Positions 1 through 7,903 of a DNA stretch of 64,000 bases are shown here, in pieces. The stretch comes from Acetobacter peroxydans (GTDB lineage Bacteria; Pseudomonadota; Alphaproteobacteria; Acetobacterales; Acetobacteraceae): contig NZ_BJMV01000002.1 in the NCBI RefSeq assembly GCF_006539345.1, forward strand, positions 1 through 64,000. The letters are read 5' to 3'. Both the position numbers and the translations under genes were made by a program. Position 1 is the stretch's first letter. Each line of letters begins with the position of its first letter. The notes beneath the pieces are model-generated. The model was not told the origin of the DNA, ran no database searches, and was given only the letters and a program-made list of their open reading frames with translations.

Positions 1-143
1 AAATGCGAAGGGGCGTATCTATTCGTTGGTGAAGCTATATTGGCATAAATTCAGCATAATTTGGATTTCTGGTTTTTTAATTTGTTTGTTTATATCTGAT
101 TCAGAGGTTGTTTGACTTTTATTTTACGTGATGGAATTTTCAA

Positions 144-1949
144 ATGGTGGATTTTGCAAAAAATAAGCATGATGAAAGGCAAGCAGATCACGTAAAATTT
201 GACTTTCTTGGCATGAGTCCGGATTTTTACACGAAAATACTGGACGATCTGCCCGTAGCTATTATGGCTGTTGACCCAGAAACATTCGTGATCATCTATA
301 TTAATAAAGCGTCAATATGTCTGCTCAGGCAGATAGAAGCGCTCCTGCCGCGTGGGGTGGACAGTATACTGGGCTCCACCATTGATATATTTCATAGTAA
401 TCCTGCGCATCAGCGAAGTATCCTTTCGACGGAGGCGTGTATGCCTCACCGTGCCCGTATCTCTCTTGGAGGAGAGACGCTGGACCTCCAGATTTCTCGG
501 GCGGCTCTGGAAGGAGGCGAGGGCGCCATCCTCGTCCTGACATGGTCAATTGTCACGCAACAGGTCGAGGTGGAAAAACATATCTGGAAATTGGCGCATT
601 ATGATGCGCTGACAGGGCTGGAAAATCGTCATGCCTTTGGTCAGCGTCTCAGCCGAGAGGACGGCGCGCCTTTGGCGGGCGGTGTGCTACTGATCGGCCT
701 CGATGGTTTTGAAGCGATCAGCGACCTGAATGGGCGGCATGTCGGCGAAGGGCTGATTGTTCAGGTGGCGGATCGGCTACGTCTGGCTTGTCAGGGGCAG
801 GATGCTCATATCGGACGGCTGGAGGGACACCAGTTTGCCATGCTTGTGCCCTATGCCGAGCGTGAGCGCCTTGAGGCTTTTGCTCATGAACTGGTGGCGC
901 TTCTGGGCCGCCCCTATTGGTTAGGGCAGAAAATGCTGCCCGGTGTTACTGTGGTTATAGGGATTGCGCAGCAGCCGCAGCATGGCATGGGCAGTGACCG
1001 GTTGATTGCACGGGCGGATATTGCCATGCGTGTGGCTAAAAGCCAGCGCAAGAGTGCTGTCGCATTTTTTCAGCTCGATATGGAGCAGTGTCTGCTTGAG
1101 CGCGTACTGCTTGAGCAGGATTTACGTCGTGCGCTGGAAACAGGCGAGGGGCTGTTTGTTTTCTATCAACCAATCATGGAAATCAGCAGCGGGCGGGTCA
1201 GCACGCGTGAGGCGCTGGTGCGGTGGCATCGGCCGCAGTGGGGATGGGTATCTCCGGCAGATTTCATTCCCATAGCGGAGGAGACGGATCTTATTGAGCA
1301 TCTGGGCGCTTTTGTGCTCAGGCGTGCCTGCTGGGATGCGCTGGTCTGGGGGGATTCGGCGCGCGTTGCGGTCAACATGTCGGGGCGGCAGTTTGGCCGT
1401 CAGTCTCTTGTTCCGGCTGTCATGGCGGCATTGGATGAAACGGGCCTGCCGGCTGAGCGGCTTGAAATCGAGATAACGGAAACGGCCGCCCTTGCAGAAG
1501 ACGCGGATGTGCTGGCCGATCTCCATTGTCTGCACGCCATGGGCGTACGCATTTCTCTGGATGATTTCGGGACTGGGTATTCATCCTTTTCTCATCTACG
1601 GACATTCCATGTGGACAAAATCAAGATTGACGGGTCTTTCGTGCGGGATGCTGCGAAAAAGATCGAATGTGCCTCAATCGTGAGAGCGGCTGCCGATATC
1701 GGCAGAAGGCTTGGTATTCCCGTTGTGGCAGAGTGCGTGGAAACAGAAGAACAGTTCCACAGCATTGTATTGGAGGGATGTACGGAGGCGCAGGGATATT
1801 TTATTTCAGTGCCCAAGCCGACAGCCCGCGATCTGGTTACTATAAATATCATCAATCGAAGTGAAGATGATTTATTCTTTGTTAAAGGGGATAAAATGGA
1901 TATTTATTTTTCTTGTAATGATAGGTTAAGAGAAATTTATAGCATGTAA
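144..1949 (+). CDS. PAS-GGDEF-EAL cyclic-di-GMP signalling protein, probably a phosphodiesterase
   Basis: Cytosolic signalling protein of 601 residues with no evident membrane segment. A PAS-like sensor (about residues 25-135) is followed by a GGDEF domain (about 150-310) and an EAL domain (about 325-575). The GGDEF domain keeps the LTGLxNR opening, but its active-site loop reads EGHQF near residue 227, so cyclase activity is unlikely. The EAL domain looks competent: EALVRW near 356, an ITET motif, DDFGTGYS near 473 and KIDGSFV. The usual AEGVET reads AECVET. The likely reaction is hydrolysis of cyclic di-GMP, with the degenerate GGDEF domain perhaps acting as a GTP or ligand sensor (inference). 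The start is an ATG with GGA eight bases upstream. The next gene, a chemoreceptor, follows after 56 bases and may be co-transcribed. The signal sensed by the PAS domain is unknown. Confidence 0.88.
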   Translation: MVDFAKNKHDERQADHVKFDFLGMSPDFYTKILDDLPVAIMAVDPETFVIIYINKASICLLRQIEALLPRGVDSILGSTIDIFHSNPAHQRSILSTEACMPHRARISLGGETLDLQISRAALEGGEGAILVLTWSIVTQQVEVEKHIWKLAHYDALTGLENRHAFGQRLSREDGAPLAGGVLLIGLDGFEAISDLNGRHVGEGLIVQVADRLRLACQGQDAHIGRLEGHQFAMLVPYAERERLEAFAHELVALLGRPYWLGQKMLPGVTVVIGIAQQPQHGMGSDRLIARADIAMRVAKSQRKSAVAFFQLDMEQCLLERVLLEQDLRRALETGEGLFVFYQPIMEISSGRVSTREALVRWHRPQWGWVSPADFIPIAEETDLIEHLGAFVLRRACWDALVWGDSARVAVNMSGRQFGRQSLVPAVMAALDETGLPAERLEIEITETAALAEDADVLADLHCLHAMGVRISLDDFGTGYSSFSHLRTFHVDKIKIDGSFVRDAAKKIECASIVRAAADIGRRLGIPVVAECVETEEQFHSIVLEGCTEAQGYFISVPKPTARDLVTINIINRSEDDLFFVKGDKMDIYFSCNDRLREIYSM

Positions 1950-2005
1950 TGTTTGCTTTTTTCTTTAAACATAATTAATGGCTTATTAAAATAGGAGTAT
2001 TCCCC

Positions 2006-3479
2006 ATGATTGATCTAAAAAAAGCGCTTCCTTCCTGGAACAGTGCGGATCAGAAGACCGGACAGAGTGTATGGAACGCCGTGAACGGCGATCTGGAGAA
2101 AATTCTTCTGCGCGCCTACAAGGCGGCAGATTCCAGCCTTCAGGTTATGAAAAGTGACGTTCTGGCCGAAGAAGTAAGGAAATTTTCCTACATTAGTCAG
2201 GGGAATTTCTGTGATGACTATTTTGCCGTGCAGGAGCGCATCTCAAACCGTCTGGCGGGCGAGGTGGACTACATCCGCTATCTCAGTCAGGTTTACGCGC
2301 AGTACGTCAGCGGTCTTGTCGAGAGTCTCGTCAAGAAAAAATCCCTGTTTAGTGGAAACAGGAATCAGTTGATCGAGTCTCTTATCAAGTCAGTGATGTC
2401 GGATATATCCGTTGTGATGTATCATTACTTCATTCAGTTGAATAAGGAAGCCGATGAGGCGCGCGCAGCGGCTCAGGCCGAGCGCGAACATCGTGCGCAG
2501 GAAGATCGTAACGTCATTGTCGTCATTACCGAGGCGCTGGCCGCCTTGTCCGATGGTGATCTGACCTACCGTATCGAAAGCAGTATGCCAGAGCGGGTCG
2601 AGGTGCTGAAGGATAACTTCAATGCTATGGCAGAACGCCTTGCCGATACCATGAAGCGGATTTCTGGTAACACGCAGGATGTTATGGCGAATGCTGATGG
2701 TATCCGTCAGAGCAGCGATGACCTGTCCCGCAGGACAGAGCAGCAGGCGGCGACACTGGAGGAAACCTCAGCGGCTCTGGCGCTGGTTACGCGCAGAATC
2801 CGGCAGACAACGGAAGAAACGCAGCAGGCGCACAAACTGGCGGATGCTGCACGCGGCGATGCCATGCAGTCCGCCACAGTTGTTCAGAACACGGTTGATG
2901 CCATCGCCAAGATTGAGCAATCCTCTGAAGAGATCGCCAGCATTGTCGATATTATCGGCAACCTGTCCTTCCAGACCAATATTCTCGCGCTCAATGCCAG
3001 TGTTGAAGCGGCGCGCGCGGGCGAGGTAGGGCGTGGCTTCGCTGTTGTGGCGAGTGAAGTGCGGGTGCTGGCGCAGCGTTCTGCCGAAGCCGGGAAAGAC
3101 ATTTCTGCTCTGGTCAGCCGGTCCGGTACGCATGTGGCGGCAGGGGTCGCGCTGGTACGCGAAACCGGGGAACTGCTCCAGCGCATTGTGACGCAGATTC
3201 AGGATATTAACGTCCTGGTCTCCAACATTGCCTCCGCAGCGCAGGAACAGTCATCCAGTATGAGCCAGATTGGGATTGCCATGACGGACATGGAGCAGAC
3301 CCACGCAACAGAATGCTGCCGTGGCGGAGGAAAGTGCCGCGGCCAGTCATAACCTTGCAACAATGTCTGATGAACTGGCCCGTCTGGTGGCGCAGTTTAA
3401 ACTGGATGAGCGTTCGGTTCAGTCTGCAAGGCAGATTGGCAGGACTGCATCACGCAGCGGTGGTCTGCGGCTTCTGTAA
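2006..3479 (+). pseudogene. Soluble methyl-accepting chemotaxis protein, frameshifted near the 3' end
   Basis: Chemoreceptor without transmembrane segments. Residues 1-150 form a helical sensor region that vaguely resembles a globin-coupled (protoglobin) domain, but I see no convincing haem-ligating histidine. A HAMP-like stretch (about 165-215, containing SDGDLTYRIE) leads into an MCP signalling domain whose hairpin tip carries FQTNILALNASVEAARAGE. As read, the frame ends at 3352 with 448 residues and a nonsense tail. Removing one C from the CCC at 3300-3302 restores a typical MCP ending (TTQQNAAVAEESAAASH) through to a TAA at 3477-3479, about 490 residues. AGGAG eight bases before the ATG supports the start. 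Only the last C-terminal helix is lost, so the truncated product might retain partial function. A real mutation and a sequencing error cannot be told apart here. Confidence 0.85.
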
Positions 3480-3507
3480 CGCGCAGAACTCTTTGTGAAA
3501 AAATGAT

Positions 3508-3542
3508 TCTGTGAGCGTGGGATTTTAAATCCTGCTCACAGA
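3508..3542. terminator. Hairpin after the chemoreceptor gene
   Basis: TCTGTGAGC (3508-3516) pairs with GCTCACAGA (3534-3542), and the inner part GGATTTTAAATCC can extend the stem. It lies between the end of the chemoreceptor gene and the convergent LysR gene, where a bidirectional terminator would be expected. The following T tract is poor, so termination is inferred from position and stem. Confidence 0.5.
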
Positions 3543-3638
3543 TTCGTTTGGGCGAGGGGCTTCCATGCGTCTCGTCATGCGTCATGCGTCATGCGTCGGG
3601 AAGAGGGACATCCGTGCCCGCTTCCAGGCGTCGTTTTG

Positions 3639-4571
3639 TCAGTCGCTCTCATCCGCGACAGTGCCGGGGAGTGGCTTACCTGAAAGGTTGCGCAGGCACA
3701 TATCCACAAAGGCGGAAACCCGTAATGGTAGTCTCTGCTCCGTGATAGTGAACAACCCATAGACAAGAGGCGCGCAACTGTCGGCGAGTGCCAGATAGGT
3801 TAGCGGCTTGTCGTCAAGGGCGTGGTGGTTGCGCGGACGGGCATTGCCCATGCCGAATCCCACCCCACGCGCAGCCAGACTGCGGATAACGTCCATACTC
3901 GGGTAGTGGCCCGCGATCCGCGGAACAACGCCCGCGCTTGAAAAAAGCTGTAGAAAATAATCACGTGAAAAAGGCAGGTCGAGCAGCAGAAAGGGTTCTT
4001 CTGCAAGATCGCGCAGATGCACGCGTTTTTTTCGGGCGAAAGGGTGATCGGTCGAAGTAAAGACGTAAGGTGGCAACGCCGACAGCGGCTGGAATCTGAT
4101 AGAGGGCGGCATGGTCATGTTGTAGCCGATCATGACCGAAATCTCGCCACCGCGGAGCTTGTCGCTTAACTCCTCATGATGGCCCGCAATAACATGCAGG
4201 TGCGCTTCGGGGTACGTGCTGCTGAACCGCTGGATGAGATCGGGCGCCAGCAGGGGAAAGAGCGTGGTCATGCAGCCAACGGTCACTTCGCCCTGCACAC
4301 GACCCAGCATCCCGTTGAGCGAGCTGCCCAGTTCCTGCGCCTGTAGCAGAAGCGTGCGGGCCTCTTCCAGCACGACCCTGCCTTCGGGGGTGAGAGCCAG
4401 CCCCTGCGCGTGATGCCGGATAAAGAGCGAAACACCGAACACGCTTTCCAGATGGGCGATGGCGGCTGATATGGCGGGCTGTGAGATCGGGATCAGCCGG
4501 GAGGCCTGCACGATGGAGCCCGTTTCGGCTGTGGCGACGAAATATTCGATCTGCCGCAGGGAAAACTTCAC
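3639..4571 (-). CDS. LysR-family transcriptional regulator
   Basis: DNA-binding regulator of about 310 residues, the normal size for the family. The N-terminal winged helix-turn-helix (about residues 3-62) contains SLRQIEYFVATAETGS and SQPAISAAIAHLE. The remainder is a periplasmic-binding-protein-like effector domain. The open frame continues upstream to 5087, but that extension has no family resemblance and runs across the divergent regulator gene. I therefore place the start at the GTG at 4571, which has GGAG eight bases upstream and begins the protein at KFSLRQ. It is transcribed away from the YqjI-like gene, with about 180 bases between the two starts. LysR proteins often control a divergent neighbour, but here the neighbour has its own regulator, so the target and the effector are unknown. 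Confidence 0.85.
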   Translation of the reverse strand: MKFSLRQIEYFVATAETGSIVQASRLIPISQPAISAAIAHLESVFGVSLFIRHHAQGLALTPEGRVVLEEARTLLLQAQELGSSLNGMLGRVQGEVTVGCMTTLFPLLAPDLIQRFSSTYPEAHLHVIAGHHEELSDKLRGGEISVMIGYNMTMPPSIRFQPLSALPPYVFTSTDHPFARKKRVHLRDLAEEPFLLLDLPFSRDYFLQLFSSAGVVPRIAGHYPSMDVIRSLAARGVGFGMGNARPRNHHALDDKPLTYLALADSCAPLVYGLFTITEQRLPLRVSAFVDMCLRNLSGKPLPGTVADESD

Positions 4572-4698
4572 TTTCGGCACTCCATAATGAAACCGCGCGC
4601 GACAGACGTTTTTTGCAGAAGCATTCCGGTTTTTCAACAGAATTACCTTTTGACGCCGGGCTGCGCGGGGGACAGTGCGCAATTGGATGGAAAAAACA

Positions 4699-4735
4699 TA
4701 TCCCGATATATCTTGAAATACGATATATCGGGATA
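4699..4735. promoter_or_regulatory. Long palindromic operator candidate upstream of the YqjI-like gene
   Basis: A perfect 14-base inverted repeat: TATCCCGATATATC (4699-4712) and GATATATCGGGATA (4722-4735), with a 9-base spacer. The similarity continues outward to ACAT at 4696 and ATGT at 4740. It lies 13 bases before the start of the PadR-family gene, in AT-rich promoter-like DNA. PadR proteins, including E. coli YqjI, repress their own promoters through palindromes, so autoregulation is the simplest reading (inference). Confidence 0.7.
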
Positions 4736-4748
4736 TATGTAATGAGGC

Positions 4749-5336
4749 ATGAAACATAGAAACAGACATGAAGGCGGCCGTGGCCGCTGGTTTTTCTCTC
4801 CTGAAGGTCATGCGGGTTCCGCGCCGGAAGGACGACAGGGCGGCAGGTGCGGGCGCGGCGGAGGCCGCCATCGGCACAGGCTGTTCGATTATGGCGAGAT
4901 GCGCCTGCTCGTTCTGAGCCTGATTTCGGAAAAACCGACTTATGGGTATGAGTTGATCCGAACCATCGAAGAACGCTTCGCAGGGAGTTATACGCCCAGC
5001 CCCGGTGTGATCTACCCGACACTGACCTGGCTGGAAGAGGCGGGTTACGTGACCCAGGTCGAGGCGGATGGTCGCAAGCACTATCACATTACCCCACAGG
5101 GAACGGCGTTCCTTGAAGCCAGCAGCGCGGCAGTGGAGGAAATTCTTACCCGTGTGGCATGTGGCGCCGCTGAAGGGCGGGGCGGGCGTCGCGCGCCGGT
5201 GCCGGTCATGCGGGCCATGGAAAATCTCAAGACCTCGCTGCGTCTGAGGCTCCGCAACGGGGGGCTGGATGCCGAAACTGAGGAAAAAATCGCGGCTCTG
5301 ATTGATGAGGCCGCGCGTGCGGTGTCCCGGCTCTGA
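4749..5336 (+). CDS. yqjI: PadR-family metal-responsive regulator, YqjI-like
   Basis: Probable repressor of 195 residues. The first 48 residues are rich in Gly, Arg and His, with several histidines and one cysteine, resembling the metal-binding N-terminus of E. coli YqjI. A winged-helix domain follows (about 48-125) with LFDYGEMRLLVLSLI, GYELIRTIEERF and YTPSPGVIYPTLTWLEEAGY, all typical of this group. A dimerising helical tail ends the protein. In E. coli, YqjI senses nickel and iron and represses yqjI and yqjH. Here the next gene on the same strand is a YqjH-like reductase 32 bases downstream, so the pair appears to form an operon rather than a divergent pair. The first ATG (4749) has only a closely spaced AGG upstream, so the start is less certain than the family assignment. 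Confidence 0.85.
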   Translation: MKHRNRHEGGRGRWFFSPEGHAGSAPEGRQGGRCGRGGGRHRHRLFDYGEMRLLVLSLISEKPTYGYELIRTIEERFAGSYTPSPGVIYPTLTWLEEAGYVTQVEADGRKHYHITPQGTAFLEASSAAVEEILTRVACGAAEGRGGRRAPVPVMRAMENLKTSLRLRLRNGGLDAETEEKIAALIDEAARAVSRL

Positions 5337-5368
5337 ATGCCTGGAAATTCAAGACAAGGAGTGTGGGC

Positions 5369-6214
5369 ATGGAAAAACAGAATACCGGTTTCGGGGCTGG
5401 CGCTCCTGAAATCCGTCGGGTGCGACACGAATTACGGCAACGCTGCCTGAAGGTTGTGTCCGCTATCCGGCTGACACCCCATATGATCCGGGTGACCCTG
5501 ACAGGGCCGGAACTGGAGGGGTTTGTCAGCGCATCGCCTGATGATCACATCAAGATTTTCATTCCGGGTCTGGATGGCGCGCTGGTGCGCAGAGATTACA
5601 CGCCCCGTCGTTACGACCCTGTCGCCCGCACGCTCGTGCTTGATTTCGTCAACCATGACGGTGGTCCTGGTGCTGGCTGGGCCCGTGCAGCCCTGCCCGG
5701 AGATACTTTGGATATCGGGGGGCCAAAAGGCTCACAGGTTATCGCGGGGCCGGTGGATCACTGGCTTCTGATTGGTGATGAAACGGCATTGCCAGCCATT
5801 GGCCGCCGTGTTGAGGAATTGCCCGGACAGGCGCATGTGACCACGGTCGTAACAGTGCCGGGGGCGGAGGATGAGCAGGCTTTTGTAACGGCGGCCCGCC
5901 ATCAGGCGCATTGGATGCACAGGCCCTTGGAGCAGGCTGATGACGCAACTGGTGTTCTGGCTATTCTGGAAAAACTTTCGATACCGGAAGGCTGTTTTGT
6001 CTGGATTGGTGCTGAGGCCCATGTGGCCAGGGCGGTGCGGCAGTATCTTGTGCGGCAACGTGGCGTGCCGGTGCAGTGGATCAAGGCGTCAGGTTACTGG
6101 GTCAAGGGGCGGGCTGATGCCTCGGTCAAGAATATGACCGGTGAAGACTGGCTGGATACGGCCTGTGCGCCGCAGGCGGGCGTTCCGGCATGGCCTGCGG
6201 GAGGAAAAGCATGA
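5369..6214 (+). CDS. yqjH: Siderophore-interacting protein / NADPH-dependent ferric-chelate reductase, YqjH-like
   Basis: Flavoprotein of 281 residues in the siderophore-interacting (ViuB/YqjH) family, which releases iron from ferric siderophores by reduction with NADPH in the cytoplasm. The FAD-binding motif RDYTPRRYD (R-x-Y-T-x-R) lies near residue 75. The C-terminal NADPH domain shows LLIGDETALPAIGRRVEEL, GAEAHVARAVRQYLV and IKASGYWVKGRAD, all typical of the family. The ATG at 5369 is preferred because AAGGAG sits seven bases upstream; a GTG two codons earlier is also open. It follows the YqjI-like regulator directly, so expression is probably tied to metal status through the upstream palindrome. 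Confidence 0.9.
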   Translation: MEKQNTGFGAGAPEIRRVRHELRQRCLKVVSAIRLTPHMIRVTLTGPELEGFVSASPDDHIKIFIPGLDGALVRRDYTPRRYDPVARTLVLDFVNHDGGPGAGWARAALPGDTLDIGGPKGSQVIAGPVDHWLLIGDETALPAIGRRVEELPGQAHVTTVVTVPGAEDEQAFVTAARHQAHWMHRPLEQADDATGVLAILEKLSIPEGCFVWIGAEAHVARAVRQYLVRQRGVPVQWIKASGYWVKGRADASVKNMTGEDWLDTACAPQAGVPAWPAGGKA

Positions 6215-6226
6215 TATGCAGCGTGC

Positions 6227-6649
6227 ATGACCATTCCTATTTCCCCCGGGCTGTTTCTGGCTGAGAGCGAACTGGAGTTCAGCTACATTCTGGCTTCCGG
6301 GCCGGGTGGGCAGAACGTCAACAAGGTCGCGACAGCCGCACAGCTTCGCTTTGATGCTGCGCGGTCTCCTTCCCTGACGGATAGGGTGCGTACCCGCCTG
6401 CTGGAACTGGCGGGCAGTCGCGCCACGCGTGATGGGGTGATTGTCATTACCGCGCGGCGTTTCCGCACCCAGCAGCGCAACCGGGAAGATGCGGTGGAGC
6501 GGCTGGCGGCTTTGCTGCGTGAGGCAACGCACAGGCAGGCTTTTCGTGTGGCCACCCGCCCCAGCCGGGCGGCCCGCCAGCGCAGGCTTGATGGCAAGAG
6601 CCGCCGCGCCGCTATCAAGCGCGGGCGCTCGGCCTCCTACGACGACTGA
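6227..6649 (+). CDS. arfB: Alternative ribosome-rescue factor / peptidyl-tRNA hydrolase ArfB (YaeJ)
   Basis: Protein of 140 residues with the catalytic GGQ of class I release factors in SGPGGQNVNKVATAAQLRFD, near residue 26. It ends in a highly basic tail (about residues 105-137, rich in Arg and Lys) that in ArfB/ICT1 enters the mRNA channel of stalled ribosomes. Together these features and the length identify ArfB, which hydrolyses peptidyl-tRNA on ribosomes lacking a stop codon. It starts 12 bases after the reductase gene and may be read through from it, although the functions are unrelated. A strong hairpin follows. Confidence 0.93.
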   Translation: MTIPISPGLFLAESELEFSYILASGPGGQNVNKVATAAQLRFDAARSPSLTDRVRTRLLELAGSRATRDGVIVITARRFRTQQRNREDAVERLAALLREATHRQAFRVATRPSRAARQRRLDGKSRRAAIKRGRSASYDD

Positions 6650-6656
6650 TTTTGTA

Positions 6657-6683
6657 AAACCAGACTGCCTGTCAGTCTGGTTT
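6657..6683. terminator. Bidirectional terminator between arfB and the M20 deacetylase gene
   Basis: Perfect 11-base stem AAACCAGACTG (6657-6667) and CAGTCTGGTTT (6673-6683) with loop CCTGT, located just after the arfB stop and before the convergent gene. The A/T ends of the stem give a short T run on either strand. Confidence 0.8.
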
Positions 6684-6748
6684 CTGTAGGTCATATTCCG
6701 GCGTGCCGTTTGGCTACCGACCGCGCAAGGTGTGTCTGCCCTGATGTC

Positions 6749-7903
6749 TCAGAGCAGTGTTTCCACAATCCGTTTTACAAAAAGTTCACCCGCATCCAGC
6801 TCTTCGGGCAGAATGAATTCATCCGCCTTATGGGCGCGGTCTATGGAGCCGGGACCACAGACAACAACCGGCATGTTCAGATAGTCATTGAACAGACCGC
6901 CTTCTGTTCCAAAGCCGATGCGTGACGCGCGGTTGTCGCCTGTAATGCGCATGATGTCACGCAGAAAGGTCACATTTTCGGATGTATCAAGGCCGGGATA
7001 GGCGTTCAGTGTTTCAATCTCAATGCGCGCGTGCGGCGTGGCGGCGCAAAGGCGGGTAGCTTCTTCCCGCAGGCGGTCAAGCCATGGCTGGGGATCGGCA
7101 CCGGGCAGTAGGCGCATTTCGAACTGTATGTCGCATAGGTCAGGTACGATATTGAGCGCCACTCCACCACGGATCAGCCCTACCTGCATGGTGCTGTAGG
7201 GCACTTCAAAATGCTCATCCACCGTGCCGCTGTGCTTCAGCTCTTCCTGTAGCGCTTCAATGGTTTTGACCATATTGGCGGCGAGTGAAATGGCGTTGCA
7301 CCCGCGCGCGGGATTGGCGGAATGTGCCGCAAGACCGTAGCAGGTGACTTTGGCGGCCAGCTTGCCCTTATGGCCCGAAATCACATGCAGTCCAGTGGGC
7401 TCACCAATAACGCAGCCGCGCGCTTTGAAACCCTGTGTTGCCAGATCCCGGAGAAGGGAATGGACGCCTACACAGCCAATTTCTTCGTCATATGAAAAAG
7501 CCAGATGCAGCGGGGCGCGCAGGTTCTGTCGCTGGGCGGCATGGCGCGCGGCGACCAGCATACAGGCCAGAAACCCCTTCATATCGCTGGTACCGCGCCC
7601 ATATAGCCTGCCATCGCGCTCGGTCAGGGCGAAGGGGTCTGTTGTCCAGGGTTGCCCTTCGACCGGCACCACGTCGCTATGGCCGGACAGCACGATGCCG
7701 TCGTCCGTTTCCGGCCCAATACTGGCAAACAGGTTGAACCGTCCCGGCTGTTCGCCAGGTACCCGCAGGCAGCGGGCGCCAAGGTCGCGCAGGAATGTTT
7801 CGATCCAGTCGATCAGTTCCACATTTTCTGTGCGGCAGACTGTCGGAAACGCGATCAGCTTTTCCAGAATGGCACGGGTGGAAAGGGGGGCGTTCTGGCT
7901 CAT
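6749..7903 (-). CDS. argE: M20-family deacetylase, ArgE-like (acetylornithine deacetylase)
   Basis: Zinc-dependent amidohydrolase of 384 residues. Metal and catalytic motifs are present: LSGHSDVVP (His ligand and Asp), GRGTSDMKGF (bridging Asp), YDEEIGC (catalytic Glu pair), GEPTG, and a late His in IDRAHKADEF. The dimerisation lid carries AHSANPARG. The sequence fits acetylornithine deacetylase (release of acetate from N-acetylornithine), and the start is clear. However, it is the last gene of a catabolic-looking unit with a permease and a dehydrogenase, overlapping the upstream gene by four bases (ATGA). It may therefore act on a different N-acyl compound imported by that unit; annotation as arginine biosynthesis is the alternative. 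Family is certain, substrate is not. Confidence 0.85.
   Translation of the reverse strand: MSQNAPLSTRAILEKLIAFPTVCRTENVELIDWIETFLRDLGARCLRVPGEQPGRFNLFASIGPETDDGIVLSGHSDVVPVEGQPWTTDPFALTERDGRLYGRGTSDMKGFLACMLVAARHAAQRQNLRAPLHLAFSYDEEIGCVGVHSLLRDLATQGFKARGCVIGEPTGLHVISGHKGKLAAKVTCYGLAAHSANPARGCNAISLAANMVKTIEALQEELKHSGTVDEHFEVPYSTMQVGLIRGGVALNIVPDLCDIQFEMRLLPGADPQPWLDRLREEATRLCAATPHARIEIETLNAYPGLDTSENVTFLRDIMRITGDNRASRIGFGTEGGLFNDYLNMPVVVCGPGSIDRAHKADEFILPEELDAGELFVKRIVETLL

Noticed and set aside
3574-3594. Three tandem copies of GTCATGC
   Set aside because: Too short and too few to be a functional repeat array; not CRISPR-like.
4572-5087. Upstream extension of the LysR gene
   Set aside because: Lies opposite the YqjI-like gene, and a GTG with GGAG at the right spacing marks the conserved start.
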